The notes beneath the pieces are model-generated. The model was given only the letters and a program-made list of their open reading frames with translations, searched no databases and had not been told where the DNA came from. 64,000 nucleotides of DNA, from NCBI GenBank assembly GCA_022432975.1, contig CM039512.1, positions 37,573,936 to 37,637,935 on the forward strand. The letters run 5' to 3'. Source of the stretch: Begonia masoniana. Its lineage: Eukaryota; Streptophyta; Magnoliopsida; Cucurbitales; Begoniaceae. The position numbers and the translations under genes are program-made. Below, one piece after another: positions 45,863 through 57,687 of this stretch (positions are counted from its first letter, which is position 1; every line of letters starts with the position of its first letter).

Positions 45863-48800
45863 ATGGCCAGACGCCCAGGGAAACCTAGAGTGCCTAGAGA
45901 AGTGCAAAATGTGAGAGGCGAGGAGGAGCCTAATGTGATTAGGCAGCTGATAGAATTGATGCGTCAGCAGACTGATATAGTGCGTCAACAGTCCGATCAA
46001 TTAGGAGTGTTGTTGAACTGAGAAGCACAAGGAAGTGCCAACTCGGGTTCTAGCAGTGAACATTCTGGAGATAGATTCCGGAGACTAAGACCACCCACGT
46101 TTGATGGTCAGTCATCTGATCCTGTTGTTGCTGAAGGATGGCTTAGAAAGATCGAAAGTATGTTTAGGTGTGCCAACATAGGAGAAGAAGACAAGGTCAC
46201 GCTGGCAACCTTTCATCTAGCTGGTGAAGCTCAACTCTGGTGGGAAACAATAGAGACCACCACAGATGTTTTGTCAATGCCTTGGTCACAATTCAAGGAT
46301 ATTTTCTATGGGAAATATTTCAACAGCACTGTCCAAACCGCAAAGAAGTTGGAATTTCTGAATTTGAAGCAGACAGGGTCGGTGGCAGAGTATAGTAGGC
46401 AATTTGAGTCCTTGTCCAGGTTTGCTGGACATTTTGCTCATAAGGACGAGGATAAGGTGTTCAAATTCGTGCATGGACTGAAGCCGGAGATTTATCGAGG
46501 AGTCAAATTCTGTGGCATTAAAGGTTTAACGTTCAGTGAAGTTGTGTCCACTGCTCTGGAAGTGGAAGAAGCTGAAGGGAAGTGTGCTAAACCAAAGGAG
46601 GTCCCACAAAGGTTTAACCAGCCACACCAGCAAAGGGGAACGAAGAGGCCAAGTGAAGGCCAAAATAGCCAAGGATCAGGGGGAAAGGTGCAGAACGTCA
46701 GGAAATTTCCCCAATGTCCTAAGTGTCTGAAGTACCACCCGGGAGAATGCAGACTGGGCTTGGGAAAGTGTTTCAACTGTGAGGAGGTTGGACACACGTT
46801 CAAGGAGTGCTCGAAGTCTAGAATCACCAGGTGCTATAATTGTAACAAAGTCGGCCATATTAGCAGAGACTGTCCAGTTCCTAAGAATGGCCCTGCTATG
46901 ATCAAACCAAGAATATTCTCCATGACGGAGTCGGGTGAAGAACAGCCTGCTGTAGTGTCAGGTACTATACTGATCAACTCTGTGCCTGCTTTTACTTTGA
47001 TAGATTCTGGTGCAACGCATTCATTTATAGCATCTGCATTTGCTGTTAAGTTAGATGTGCCATTTACCTTTTCCCTGCATGTGTTTAATGTTGCATTGCC
47101 TTCTGGTGAACGCATGCACTCTAACCAAGTGATGCTTGACAGCGATGTGCTAGTAGGAAGCGTGAGTCTGCCTGCTGATCTCATTATTATGGTTATAATG
47201 GGATTTGACGTAATCCTAGGAATGGATTGGTTGTTTAAGCATTATGCCACAATAGATTGTAGGACCGGAACTGTTAGTTTTCAACCCCTTGGAGGCTTAA
47301 ACCATACCTTTCAAGCTATGAAGAAGAGTAAGGGAATGACTGTAATGACTTCTGTCAACTGTAGACCCTCCCCATGCAGAGAATATTTGTGCTTTCTGGC
47401 CAGTGTTTTAGACACACAACTAGTAGAAAAATCGAACCCCAAGGATGTTTTAGTTGTCCAAGATTTTCCAGATGTGTTTCTAGATGACCTTCCTTGCTTG
47501 CCGCCAGATAGGGAAATCGAATTTGTTGTAGATATTTACCCTGGAGTCGAGCTTGTGTCTAAAAATCCATATAGGTTAGCTCCAACTGAGCTTAAGGAAT
47601 TAAAGAAACAATTGGAGGATCTATTGAAGAAAGGGTTCATACGCCCAAGCTTTTCACCGTGGGGTGCACCTGTCCTTTTTGTCAAAAAGAAAGATGGATC
47701 AATGCGTATGCGCATCGATTTTAGAGAATTGAATGAGTTAACTGTCAAAAACATATACCCTTTGCCGAGAATCGATGACTTATTTGACCAACTTAGGGGT
47801 GCAAGAGTTTTCTCTAAGATTGACCTTAGGTCCGGTTATTACCAGCTGAAGGTAAAATCTGAAGATATCCCAAAGACTGCCTTTCGCACAAGGTATGGAC
47901 ATTATGAGTTTTTGGTTATGTCTTTTGGTTTGACAAATGCACCAGCAGCCTTCATGGATCTCATGAATAGGGTGTTTCGCGAGTATTTGGACAAGTTTGT
48001 CATAGTATTCATAGACGACATTATGATCTACTCTAGAACTAAGGATGAGCATGCAAGGCACTTGAGTTTGGTGTTAGGAGTACTTAGACAGCACCAGCTT
48101 TATGCTAAGTTTTCCAAGTGTGAATTTTGGTTGGACAGAGTTCACTTTCTTGGTCATGTGATCTCTGGAGACGGGATATCAGTTGACCCAGCCAAGGTTC
48201 AAGCTGTTAAGGAATGGCCCCAACCGAAGAATGCTTCGGATATCAGGAGTTTTCTTGGACTAGCAGGGTATTCTAGGAAATTCATCGAGGAATTTTCAAA
48301 GATTGCCACACCCCTTACTAGGTTAACCAGGAAAAATGTGAAGTACATATGGACTGATGAATGTGAACATAGTTTCATAACCTTGAAACAGAAACTGACC
48401 AATGCTCCAATTCTGACCCTTCCTATCGATAATGGTAAGTTTAGCATTTACTGTGATGCTTCCAAGATTGGTCTTGGATGTGTGTTAATGCAAGATGGTA
48501 AAGTAATAGCTTATGCCTCTAGACAGTTGAAAACTCATGAGAAGAATTACCCTACACATGATTTGGAATTAGCTGCTGTAGTCTTTGTACTAAAGATTTG
48601 GAGGCATTACTTGTATGGACAATCTTGTGAGATATTTTCAGATCACAAGAGCCTGAAATACATTTTCACACAAAAGGAACTGAATATGAGACAACATAGG
48701 TGGTTAGAGTTTGTCAAAGACTATGATTTTGAGATTAAGTACCACCCTGGCAAGGCGAATGTAGTGGCAGATGCTTTGAGTAGAGTGACTCATTTAGTTT

Positions 48801-50344
48801 CTGCTTTGACTCTAGTCATACCGATAGCTTTAGAGACAGAATTCCAAAGATTTAACCTGGAAGCTGTGTCAAGTGTGTCAGCCATGCTTACGGCCACGTC
48901 TTTGAGACCAACTATTTTGGAGAAAATAAAGAGGGTTCAAATGAATGACACTGAGTGTAATAAGTATAAGTTGTGCATAGGTTCTACTGATAAGTCGGAT
49001 TTCAACTGCTCAGCTAATGGAATTCTCAAGTTTCGAAATAGATGGTTTGTTCCGGCTGATACTGAGCTTAGGAAGGAGATCCTATCTGAGGCACATTCCT
49101 CCAGATTCTCAGTTCACCCTGGAAGTACAAAGATGTACAGAAACCTTAAGCAACATTATTGGTGGCCAGGTATGAAAAGAAGCGTGGCGGAGTATGTAGA
49201 GTCATGTCTGGTCTGCCAGCAAGTCAAAGTTGAACATCAGAGGCCTGCTGGAACATTGCAACTGTTACCAGTTCCCGAATGGAAATGGGGGCAAATAACT
49301 ATGGATTTTGTTATAGGATTGCCTAGAACAGCAAGGGGACATGATGCAATTTGGGTGATTGTAGACCGCCTAACCCAATCAGCTCATTTCTTACCAATAA
49401 AGATAACCTACTCGATGGATCAATTGGCTGAGTTGTACGTGCATGAAGTCGTTAGACTGCATGGAGTTCCAAGCACCATAGTATCAGACCGAGACTCTAG
49501 ATTTACATCTAAATTTTGGAAGAGTTTGCACAAGGCCATGGGAACACAGCTTAGTTTTAGCACAGCTTTCCATCCTCAAACTGATGGACAATCCGAAAGG
49601 ACTATTCAAACGTTGGAGGATATGCTCCGTGCATGTGTACTAGAATTTCAAGGTTCTTGGAGTAAGTATTTATCATTGGTTGAGTTCTCTTACAACAACA
49701 GTTTTCAGGCAACAATAGGCATGGCTCCATACAAAGCGTTATATGGGCGAAAATGCAGATCTCCTTTGTATTGGGATGAAGTTGGCGAAGCACAATTGTT
49801 TGGTCCTGACATTGTGCAGCAGATTGTGGAGAAGGTTGCCCTCATCCGACAAAGAATCTTGACAGCTCAGAGTCGGCAGAAGAGCTACGCAGACAAAAGA
49901 CGAAGGGAATTAGAATTCGATGTTGGTGATGAAGTTTTCCTCAAGGTATCACCATTTAAGGGAGTTGTGAGATTTGGGAAGAGAGGCAAGTTGAACCCCA
50001 GATTTATTGGACCATTCGCTATTCTGAAGAGGGTTGGGAGAGCAGCCTACCAGTTGCAACTACCAACTTCTATGGAAGGGATACATGATGTATTCTACGT
50101 TTCAATGTTGAAAAAGTGCATAAGGGATCCAAACCAAGTCGTGGAACAGAAAGACTTTGAGATTCACCCTACCCTTACCTATGAAGAGAGACCAGTAAAG
50201 ATCTTAGATTATGCAGTGAAGGTGTTGCGCAACAAAGAAGTTCCACTGGTAAAAGTTTTATGGCATAACCGGAATATTGAGGAGACAACTTGGGAGCGCC
50301 AGCAGGACATGATGGACCAATATCCAGAGCTATGCAGGTACTGA
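45863..50344 (+). CDS. Gag-pol polyprotein of element 2 (one in-frame stop)
   Basis: Starts at ATG 45863 (MARRPGKP...). TGA at 46019-46021 breaks the frame after 52 codons, and it is then open to 50344 (1394 codons from the next Met at 46160). Domains in order: gag capsid; three complete zinc knuckles (about 46720-46870), including the Cys lost in element 1; protease DSGA; RT with FIDD at 48008-48019; RNase H with YCDAS; integrase zinc domain and D-D-35-E core with [10 protein letters not shown]; and a C-terminal chromodomain-like region. It is closely similar to element 1 over its length. The stop replaces the CGA Arg codon seen in element 1, so one C-to-T change is the only obvious lesion. 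The family is Tekay/Del-type chromovirus; the chromodomain is thought to guide integration to heterochromatin. Confidence 0.95.
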
Positions 50345-50363
50345 ATTTTGAGGACAAAATTGT

Positions 50364-50379
50364 TTTAAGAAGGGTAGAT
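50364..50379 (+). other. Polypurine tract of element 2
   Basis: AAGAAGGGTAGA directly precedes the 3' LTR start TGTAACACCC at 50380. Confidence 0.85.
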
Positions 50380-52662
50380 TGTAACACCCGGTTCTATTAA
50401 ATCAAATCTAATTTATTATTTATGAAGTACTTTTATAGAAGGGCTAGGAGGGGGAGTTATTGATTAGGTTAATAAATGATCAGGCGAGGGTATGATGGTA
50501 ATTAGCATTTTACCTAATGGATAATGTATTTAAGGAAAAGTCCAGTAAGGGGAGCCGCCACTAATTCTTTTTTTCCCTCTTTCGTTGTTCAGCTCGAGCA
50601 GTGGAACTCTCTAGGCGATTCTCTCGCCCGGTTCCCCTACAACCTAGATAAGTCTTGCTTTCCTGCATTTTAGTGATAAGTTTACTGAGAGAACACAATG
50701 TGGAAGTGTTGAGGTTGCTGTGATTGAGGGTGGGTTCGGGTTCTTGATGGTAAAGAGGAATGCATGAGGGCCTGAGCTTCCAAACTACTTTCCTTAGACT
50801 CTTGGGTAGTTTAGAATGAAGTTTAACTAATACACTGTCTACGGTTTTAGGTTGAGCAATACCCGAAGTGGTTAGCAACCCAGTTAATCCCAGAGAAATC
50901 CAAGTAAGTAAAGTTTGCTTGTGCCTTCGGGCCTACATCACAAAACATTAGAGTTTGTAAGCTGGAGTGTCTTGGTATGTCATGCATCATTTTTTTTAAA
51001 GTATACCAAAATGTAATTTTAATGCATGTTGGCATAGTGAGGATTGAACATATTGAAACAGCCATGTGAAACAGATTTGCTGTTAAGGGAATTTATCCGC
51101 CCCTTAATGAGCCAGTGGATGTATATACTTTGGAAGAGTTGATCCAACTTCCAATTTCACAGGGGGATCTGAACATGTGAATCAGATATGCTGTTAAGGG
51201 AATTTATCCGCCCCTTAATGAGCCAGTGGATGCATATACTTTGGGAGAGTTGATCCAGCTCCCAATTTCACAGGGAGATCTGAACAGAATCGAAACATGA
51301 ACAACTGAGTTGAGAAAGTAGAAATTGCATGTTTAGGAATTTATATTTCAGTGAGTCTTTTCATTACTGCTTTACTTACTTAGCATTAGGCTAATAGATG
51401 AGTTTTGTGATGTAGGTGTTGAGGACACTGCAGGTGAATTTCCTGAGTGCACAGATGATTGATGTGGTTGGAGGAGTACATCCATGTCTCGGCTTGGTAA
51501 ACTGATGAGGCGGGCTAACTGGTGTCAGCAGATGTTGAGGTTTAGTTGATAATGATCTAGTCTGAGTAGGTCGAGTTTTCATGACAGTAGAGATTTTAGC
51601 ATTTCGAGTACATTTTGAATATTATTGATTCTAGTAACCTGTTGAGTTTTAAGTGTTGGTTTTACTGGATTTGATAAATGAAATGGTTTGAATCGTTTTT
51701 GAAAAGTCTTGGAGAGGCAAGAAAATTTCTTTCTGTAGTTAGAGTTGTGTCTGTCTTCTATCGGAAGGTGATTTTAATAAAGCTATCGGATGATGTCGAG
51801 TGTTTTAGTCGTCCGGTGATGTCGAGCTTTTGCTCGTCAGATGAAAAGGGTTAAGTCATTCGGATGAGGAGATCATCCGGCTGACGTCACCGGTAGATAT
51901 AGAGAAAAGTCGTTCGGATGAGAAGATCATCCGGCTGACGTCACCGGTGGATGTCTTTGTTAAACTGACCGGATGACAAAATTTATATTTTGTCATTTAG
52001 TGACCGGTGGATATCCCTGTTAGAGTGACCGGATGATCAAATTTATGTTTTGTCGTTTAGTGACCGGTGGATGTCCCTGTTAGACTGACCGGATGACCAA
52101 TTTTATGTTTTGTCGTTTAGCGACCGGATGAAGTCTTCAAATAGTCTTCCCCCTTCGTTGACTTTGTTCTATGTTTTGTCGTTTAGTGACCGGTGGATGT
52201 CCCTGTTAGACTGACCGGATGACCAAATTTATGTTTTGTCGTTTAGTGACCGGTGGATGTCCCTGTTAGACTGACCGGATGACCAATTTTATGTTTTGTC
52301 GTTTAGCGACCGGATGAAGTCTTCAAATAGCCTTCCCCCTTCGTTGACTTTGTTCAGCGGACGACGAGTTTGACTTTTCCAACCTTTAAAGTATTTCCAC
52401 GGGTTAAACCTTTGCTTCTTAATCGATCGTTTGTCAACATTTCCAACGTTTTTTTTATATGGTTTTTGGTTAATTTTATTTTTGTTTAAACGAATTTCCG
52501 CTGCAAGTTTTAAATATTTTGAGCTTTTAGAAAATGTCAAATTTGACTGTCGAGCGAAGTTTTTTTTCAAAAAGAAAAGAGATTTCTTAGTCATGATCGA
52601 GCTTTATGTAGCGAACCAGGTTCAGAAAAAAAAAAATAAAATAAAAAATTTGGGGCGTTACA
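50380..52662 (+). mobile_element. 3' LTR of element 2
   Basis: 2283 bp, matching the 5' LTR with scattered substitutions. It has a single copy of the 28-bp segment duplicated in the 5' LTR, and the donor there reads AGATAAGT (GT to AT). TGACGTCA occurs twice near 51890 and 51940. Confidence 0.95.
50851..51462 (+). other. LTR exon-2/intron-2/exon-3 module, element 2 3' LTR
   Basis: Same arrangement as in the 5' LTR: candidate exon 50851-50903, GCC-TTC-GGGC hairpin intact, arm CCTACATCACAAAAC at 50932-50946, exact complement at 51402-51416, and stop at 51460-51462. Confidence 0.5.
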
Positions 52663-52667
52663 ACATG

Positions 52668-53590
52668 TGTTTAAGTTATGTTTTTAAATCAGTCTCTGAA
52701 GTTTGAATTTTTTATGCCTTCTGTTGTGCTCGAGAACCACGTTTTGAATTGGTTTGAGAATCTGAGTCTTTCATGTTTTCTGTTTTTCTGCTCTCTGTTG
52801 GTAAGTCTTCCTGTTAAAAGCTGTCAAACTTTGTCCTTAAAACTATGTCTTCCGATTACATCCACCGGCGAACTCAATTCTGTTTGTGGTTCACATCCAC
52901 CGGTTATCACTGTTCATCTTTTGTCGTATCTGCATCTACCGCCAAACAGTAATTCTGTTTAGGTTTTGCTCCTGCCGATTCCGTTTATTGCATTCATCTT
53001 CCGATGACGTCATCTCCTCTTCCGATGATGTCACCATAGCTTTCCTTCTGCCGATTTCAACTGCTGCCTGCATCTTCTGATGACGTCATCCATCTTCCGG
53101 CTGACATCATCACCTTCTGCCGATTACATTTACTATCTGTATCTGCCGATTACATTTACTATCTGTATCTGCCGATTACGTCATCACATCTTTTGATGAC
53201 GTCATCACACATTCCTATCCCATCTGCTGCCTACATCTTCCGATGACGTCATTCACATCATCCGGCCACGTCATCTGCCTAAATCTTCCGGTATCATTTC
53301 TGCTTGCATCCACCGATTCCACTCGATGCCTGCTTTTTCCGTCAACGCCTTCTGCCAGTTTATTTACTTTTGTTTTCATCACTTCCTGCTTTTCTTCTAT
53401 CATCCATTTTGCATTCCGATACTGTTAATTGTTTTCCCGTTTGATTTCGAATCCAGAGAACTTTCTCTCTCTCTGTAAATGTTTTAAAAGTTTAATGTAC
53501 AAAAAAAAACAGTCTCCGTTTTCTGTTATCTGTCCCGGAGTGATGGCTTCGATCCCGGACCCCGATCGAGTTCGGTTCCGGGCTGTCACA
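52668..53590 (+). mobile_element. Solo LTR, right part
   Basis: Continuation of the solo LTR begun at 41791. It carries many TGACGTCA or ACGTCA motifs with TTCCGATGA repeats (about 52990-53280) and ends CGGGCTGTCACA. The target duplication TGCGT follows. Confidence 0.92.
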
Positions 53591-53648
53591 TGCGTACTGT
53601 AGCCAGCCCCCCATGGTCTCGAAGTATTCTTCATTATTTTAAAATAAA

Positions 53649-53912
53649 TTAAAAAAATAACAATGATATTCAATTCACTTAAAAGTTTTACCACATGTTC
53701 ACCATATCATGGGAAGATAATGTAAAAAGTTTCGTATTTTTTAAAACTTTTATAATTTAATATAATTTGTTTATAAAATAATGTAATTAAAATTACAATA
53801 TATCGCATAAGTGTTATAAAATCACGAAACTTTTTACATTATCTTTCCATGATATAATAAACATGTGGTAAACATTTTAAGTAAATTGAATATGATTTGG
53901 TATTTTTTTAAA
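53649..53912. repeat. Foldback inverted repeat
   Basis: The sequence at 53649-53736 is repeated as its reverse complement at 53822-53912 (about 88 bp arms, near 88% identical by eye), with a loop of about 85 bp. Shared stretches include AGATAATGTAAAAAGTTTCG. A further partial copy of the right arm lies near 54140-54235. It is MITE-like, within the DNA-transposon-like element. Confidence 0.75.
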
Positions 53913-54485
53913 AATTAAATCATCGTTCCGTCTTCAAATATCAATTTGAGGCCTTAAACGATAGATTTTGGATCCAAAAAAGGCTACTACAAGGGGAAAC
54001 CATAGTGAAATGTGTAGATCTCAGTGAGAGCTTCGATTTGATATATTTACGGCTCAAATCGGATATCCGTAGCAAAAGTTATGGTCCTTTGAAGTTGAAA
54101 ATGTCACTAATTTGTATAAAAATTCACTAATTTGCATAAAAGTGTTAAAACATCACGAAACGTTTTTTTTCATAATGTAATGCACATGTGGTAAAAATTT
54201 CAAGTGCATTGAATATGATTTGGTATTTTTTTATTAATTTATGAAAAAAATAAAAAAAATATTTGTGATCGCGGGGACCGCGCAGCACTGACGCGGAGGG
54301 CCACAATTTTAAATCGGCCCTCCGAATCCAGTGTAATTTTGGATTCAAGGGGCTATCGGCCCCCCGTCGGGTCTTTTTTGAGTATTTTTTATAGTTCGAG
54401 GTTTTAACTGCGAGGACTTATTGTTAGAGGGTTTTTTCAATAAATACCTATACTGCGGGGATAGTTCGAATTTTACCATTTTAAC

Positions 54486-54898
54486 AATCATAATCATTTC
54501 AATTTTATTTCTGGGCTTTCAATTTATTTATATGAAATTGAAGTAAAATAATTGACATTTAGTTTGATTACTTTTAAACTACATAAAAAATATTAATTAA
54601 TCTATCATTTTTTAAACGATAGAATGATTTTTAATTTGTTATAATTTGATTAATTTTATTCAATATTTTGATAATACTAATGTATCATTTCATTCTTATT
54701 GAGTGGAAGTGGGTATGAAAGTAAAATGGTCATAAATGTAGTAATTGAACAGTTTTACCACTTTTTTGTTACTCTATATCTGTGTCTCTCTTTTTCTCCC
54801 TCTTTTTATCTCTCTTAGTTTCCATTTACCATTCTCTCTCTCCACTTAAGCATCGCTCTAAAGGTTGATGTTTTTTTAGGTGGTTTTGGGTTTCTTCT
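54486..54898. other. AT-rich spacer, no gene seen
   Basis: AT-rich sequence with a CT-rich patch at about 54780-54850. I see no gene or defined repeat. Confidence 0.6.
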
Positions 54899-57682
54899 TG
54901 TGACAGCCCGAATCCGGATCCCGATCAGCAAGATCCGAGAGCCAAGTCGTCACTCAGGACAGTTAACAGAAAACGGTGACTACATTTTTTTTTAACATTA
55001 TACTTTTAAAACATTTACAATGGGAGAGAAAGTTCTCTCGATTCGAAATCAAACGGGAAAAACAGTAAAAAGAGATTCTGGATAACAGTTATAAATGGAA
55101 GTAGGAAACAGGAAATATTGACGGAAAACTGGCGGAAGACTTAGTTTTCAAAAGCAAAATACTGTTAGGCAATGGATGAAAATTAAACCGGAACGGTGGA
55201 TGTCATTTAATAAAACAATGAACCGGAATCAGTGGATGTGAATGAACCAAGGCGGGTGATACAATTAAATCAGGTGGAAGATGTGAACTGACGTCAGACG
55301 GAAGATGCATTTGCAAAGATAGAAGTAAGGATGACGTCAGGCGGAAGATTAAAGCTATCGGTGGACTCAGATACGACAAAAGATGAACAGTGTTCAGCGG
55401 AAGAGGCTGAATAAAACTGGGCGGAAGAGGTGGTGACGTCAGCCGGAAGATGGGTGACGTCAGGGGGAAGATACAGGCAGCAGAAGGAATTCGGAGGATG
55501 TAAATAGTGGGTGACGTCATCGGAAGAGGAGATGACGTCAAACGGAAGATGCAGGCAGCAGATGAGATCGGACGAGGTGATGACATCAGCCGGAAGATGG
55601 ATGACGTCAATCGGAAGATACAGACAGCAGATGAAATCGGATGAGGTGATAATGTCAACCGGAAGACGTAATTTAAAAAGGGCAGCGGTGGGTGAAGTCG
55701 GAAGATCGAGTTTTTAAGGCACAAATTAACAACTTTCAACAGGAAGACACACAGACAGTGAGCAAAAAAACAGAAGACCTAAAAGTTTCAGATTCTCAAG
55801 CCACTTCAAAACATGGTTCTCGAGCACAACAGAGGACATAACAAAAATTTAAGAATATTCACACTGCATAGATAGCTCAAAACCAGAGACCATCCACGCA
55901 TAGACTAACAGAAAATATTCCAAACCATTTCAGAATACTTCAGAACATAATTCAACTGTCAAATACAGCACAAACAGAAGGCATGGAAGTTGTAGACCTT
56001 CAATACCCGGTTCTATACAAGGTTGTAGAATATACTTTAAAATTGACAGATTCAAAGAAACAGATTGCATGGATAGTTCCAAAACCAGAAATCATCCATG
56101 CACAGATTAACAAAAAATATCCCAAACAATTCCAGAATACTTTAGAATATAAACTTAACTGTCAAATACAGCGGTTTTTAAACATTGACACAGAATCTAT
56201 ACATTGTTTCAAAATCTCAGAGACAGTACAGAACTTAACATATAATTACAGAATTTCCCAAAATAGAAGTTTTTAAAACAAACACAAAACGACAGCTGAA
56301 ATTTAAAAACAAAACAGCAGAATCTCAGTAAAGTTTCACAGACTTGTGCATCACTTTAAAAACTTAAACCTTGGGACAGAAATATATCTGACTGCAGCAG
56401 CCACCCCCGAGAGCTCGAGCCACTAGCCACCTATTCATCAGACTGAGGCACAAAGTCGTCATTTTTGGGTTCAGTACCTACATCAGAGAGTTCATCTATG
56501 AGCCTAGAGCTCAGTAAGAACATATAAAATGCTGTGATGCATATGCTATGCATGCGGTTTTTCAGAAATTCAGTGATAGTACAATACATTACGTTTCAGT
56601 GGCAGTGGGGTATAAGTGGGCTTATAGGGGAACTGACGAACAGTGGGTGCACTATCAGGCACAACAGTTATACGGTATAGTACAGAAACAGATCTGGGGG
56701 CCAGTCCCCGTCCTACACTTAACCGATACATTTCAGTCAGATTTTATCTTGTTTAGTTTCAAACAGTGTACAGAAATCGGTTTTGCATGAACTTTCGGTG
56801 AAAACGTGTATGCATGAACATTTTCAGTGCTTGAACTTACAATAGCAGACGACAGAAATAACAGAACATACTGTGAAGCAGAACACATACAACTCAGAAC
56901 ATAAACTATAACGTTTCTACCCAAAACAACCCGACAGAACTGAAACACCTAGTACCTCCGTGATGTAGGGCCTTAAGGGCCAACCTACAGATATGAACTT
57001 ACCTGTTTGCTGCAATATAATATGCTCGAATGTCCCTGGAACGATCGGACCTGTTTGCTGCAATGTAGTGAAATTAAACAAGCTGCAAATGCTAACTAAA
57101 AACATGTAGGATATGCTCCTAACTCCATTCAGGCCTTTAGAAAACAAACCAACATGTTTTCATGAAATTACAGCGAGTTTTCGCCAAAGTTTCACACCCA
57201 AAACTTCAGCAAGAACTCACATTTTAACTTGCTTAAACACATTAGCATGAGAGGGTATTTACCTTAAGCAGAAAACCAAGAAAACCCTAGGAGATCGAAG
57301 GTGCTTCAATGGTTGCTTGTCGAGTGGGAGAGAGGATGCCGAGAAGAGAATGGAGAGAGAGCAGAGAAGAGAAGTGAATAGGGTTTCACGTAGGAAGTGG
57401 AGTATGTCTTGTTCAGCAAGTTGCCAAGTGTCAGTGGCATATTGGCTTCTTCACACCAACCATAATTCTTACCTAAACAGCCCCTCCATTTGATTTCTAA
57501 CCAGATAGTTTTGTTTTCCAATTGAATCGTTACTTAAATTCTTCGATCCGTTTTCTCCAAAAACCCACTTTTCTGTAAGGTATTATAAAACTTCAAATAA
57601 AATACACATTTTATTAATGGCCAATAAATTCCATTTCAACAGTTTAAGGAATAATTACATGGCAAAAATGTCGGGTGGTACA
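54899..57682 (-). mobile_element. Solo LTR, minus strand
   Basis: 2784 bp. The plus strand reads TGTGACAGCCCG to GGGTGGTACA, so on the minus strand it runs TGTACCACCC to TGTCACA. It is flanked by CTTCT on both sides (54894-54898 and 57683-57687). It is the same family as the solo LTR at 41791/53590, in opposite orientation. Many ACGTCA-type motifs lie at 55280-55620. Confidence 0.93.
56431..57050 (-). other. LTR exon-2/intron-2/exon-3 module, inverted solo LTR
   Basis: On the minus strand: candidate exon 57050-57003 (48 nt) between ACAG and GTAAGT, hairpin GGCCCTTAAGG nearby, and arm CCTACATCACGGAG. The acceptor is at 56479-56478, and exon 3 starts at 56477. Its frame codes TEPKNDDFVPQSDE and stops at 56433-56431. 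The frame is open through both exons. Confidence 0.5.
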
Positions 57683-57687
57683 CTTCT

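Larger units (their letters stand above)
43402..52662 (+). mobile_element. Full-length Ty3/gypsy chromovirus element 2
   Basis: Complete element: 5' LTR 43402-45707, primer site 45711-45723, polyprotein 45863-50344, polypurine tract to 50379, 3' LTR 50380-52662. A 5-bp target duplication ACATG flanks it (43397-43401 and 52663-52667). The two LTRs differ at roughly 25-30 positions by eye plus a 28-bp duplication in the 5' LTR, so the insertion is fairly young. It sits inside the solo LTR. Confidence 0.97.
41461..54485. mobile_element. DNA-transposon-like element with long inverted ends (interrupted)
   Basis: The sequence at about 41467-41660 reappears inverted at about 54296-54480. Shared stretches include AGTCCTCGC, CTCGAACTAT and AATACTCAAAAAAGACCC. 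Removing the insert 41791-53595 leaves about 1.2 kb with terminal inverted repeats near 200 bp and GC-rich GGGGCCGCATA motifs just inside the left end. This fits a non-autonomous Mutator-like or foldback element. No transposase is visible and I could not define a clean target duplication, so the class is uncertain. Confidence 0.55.
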
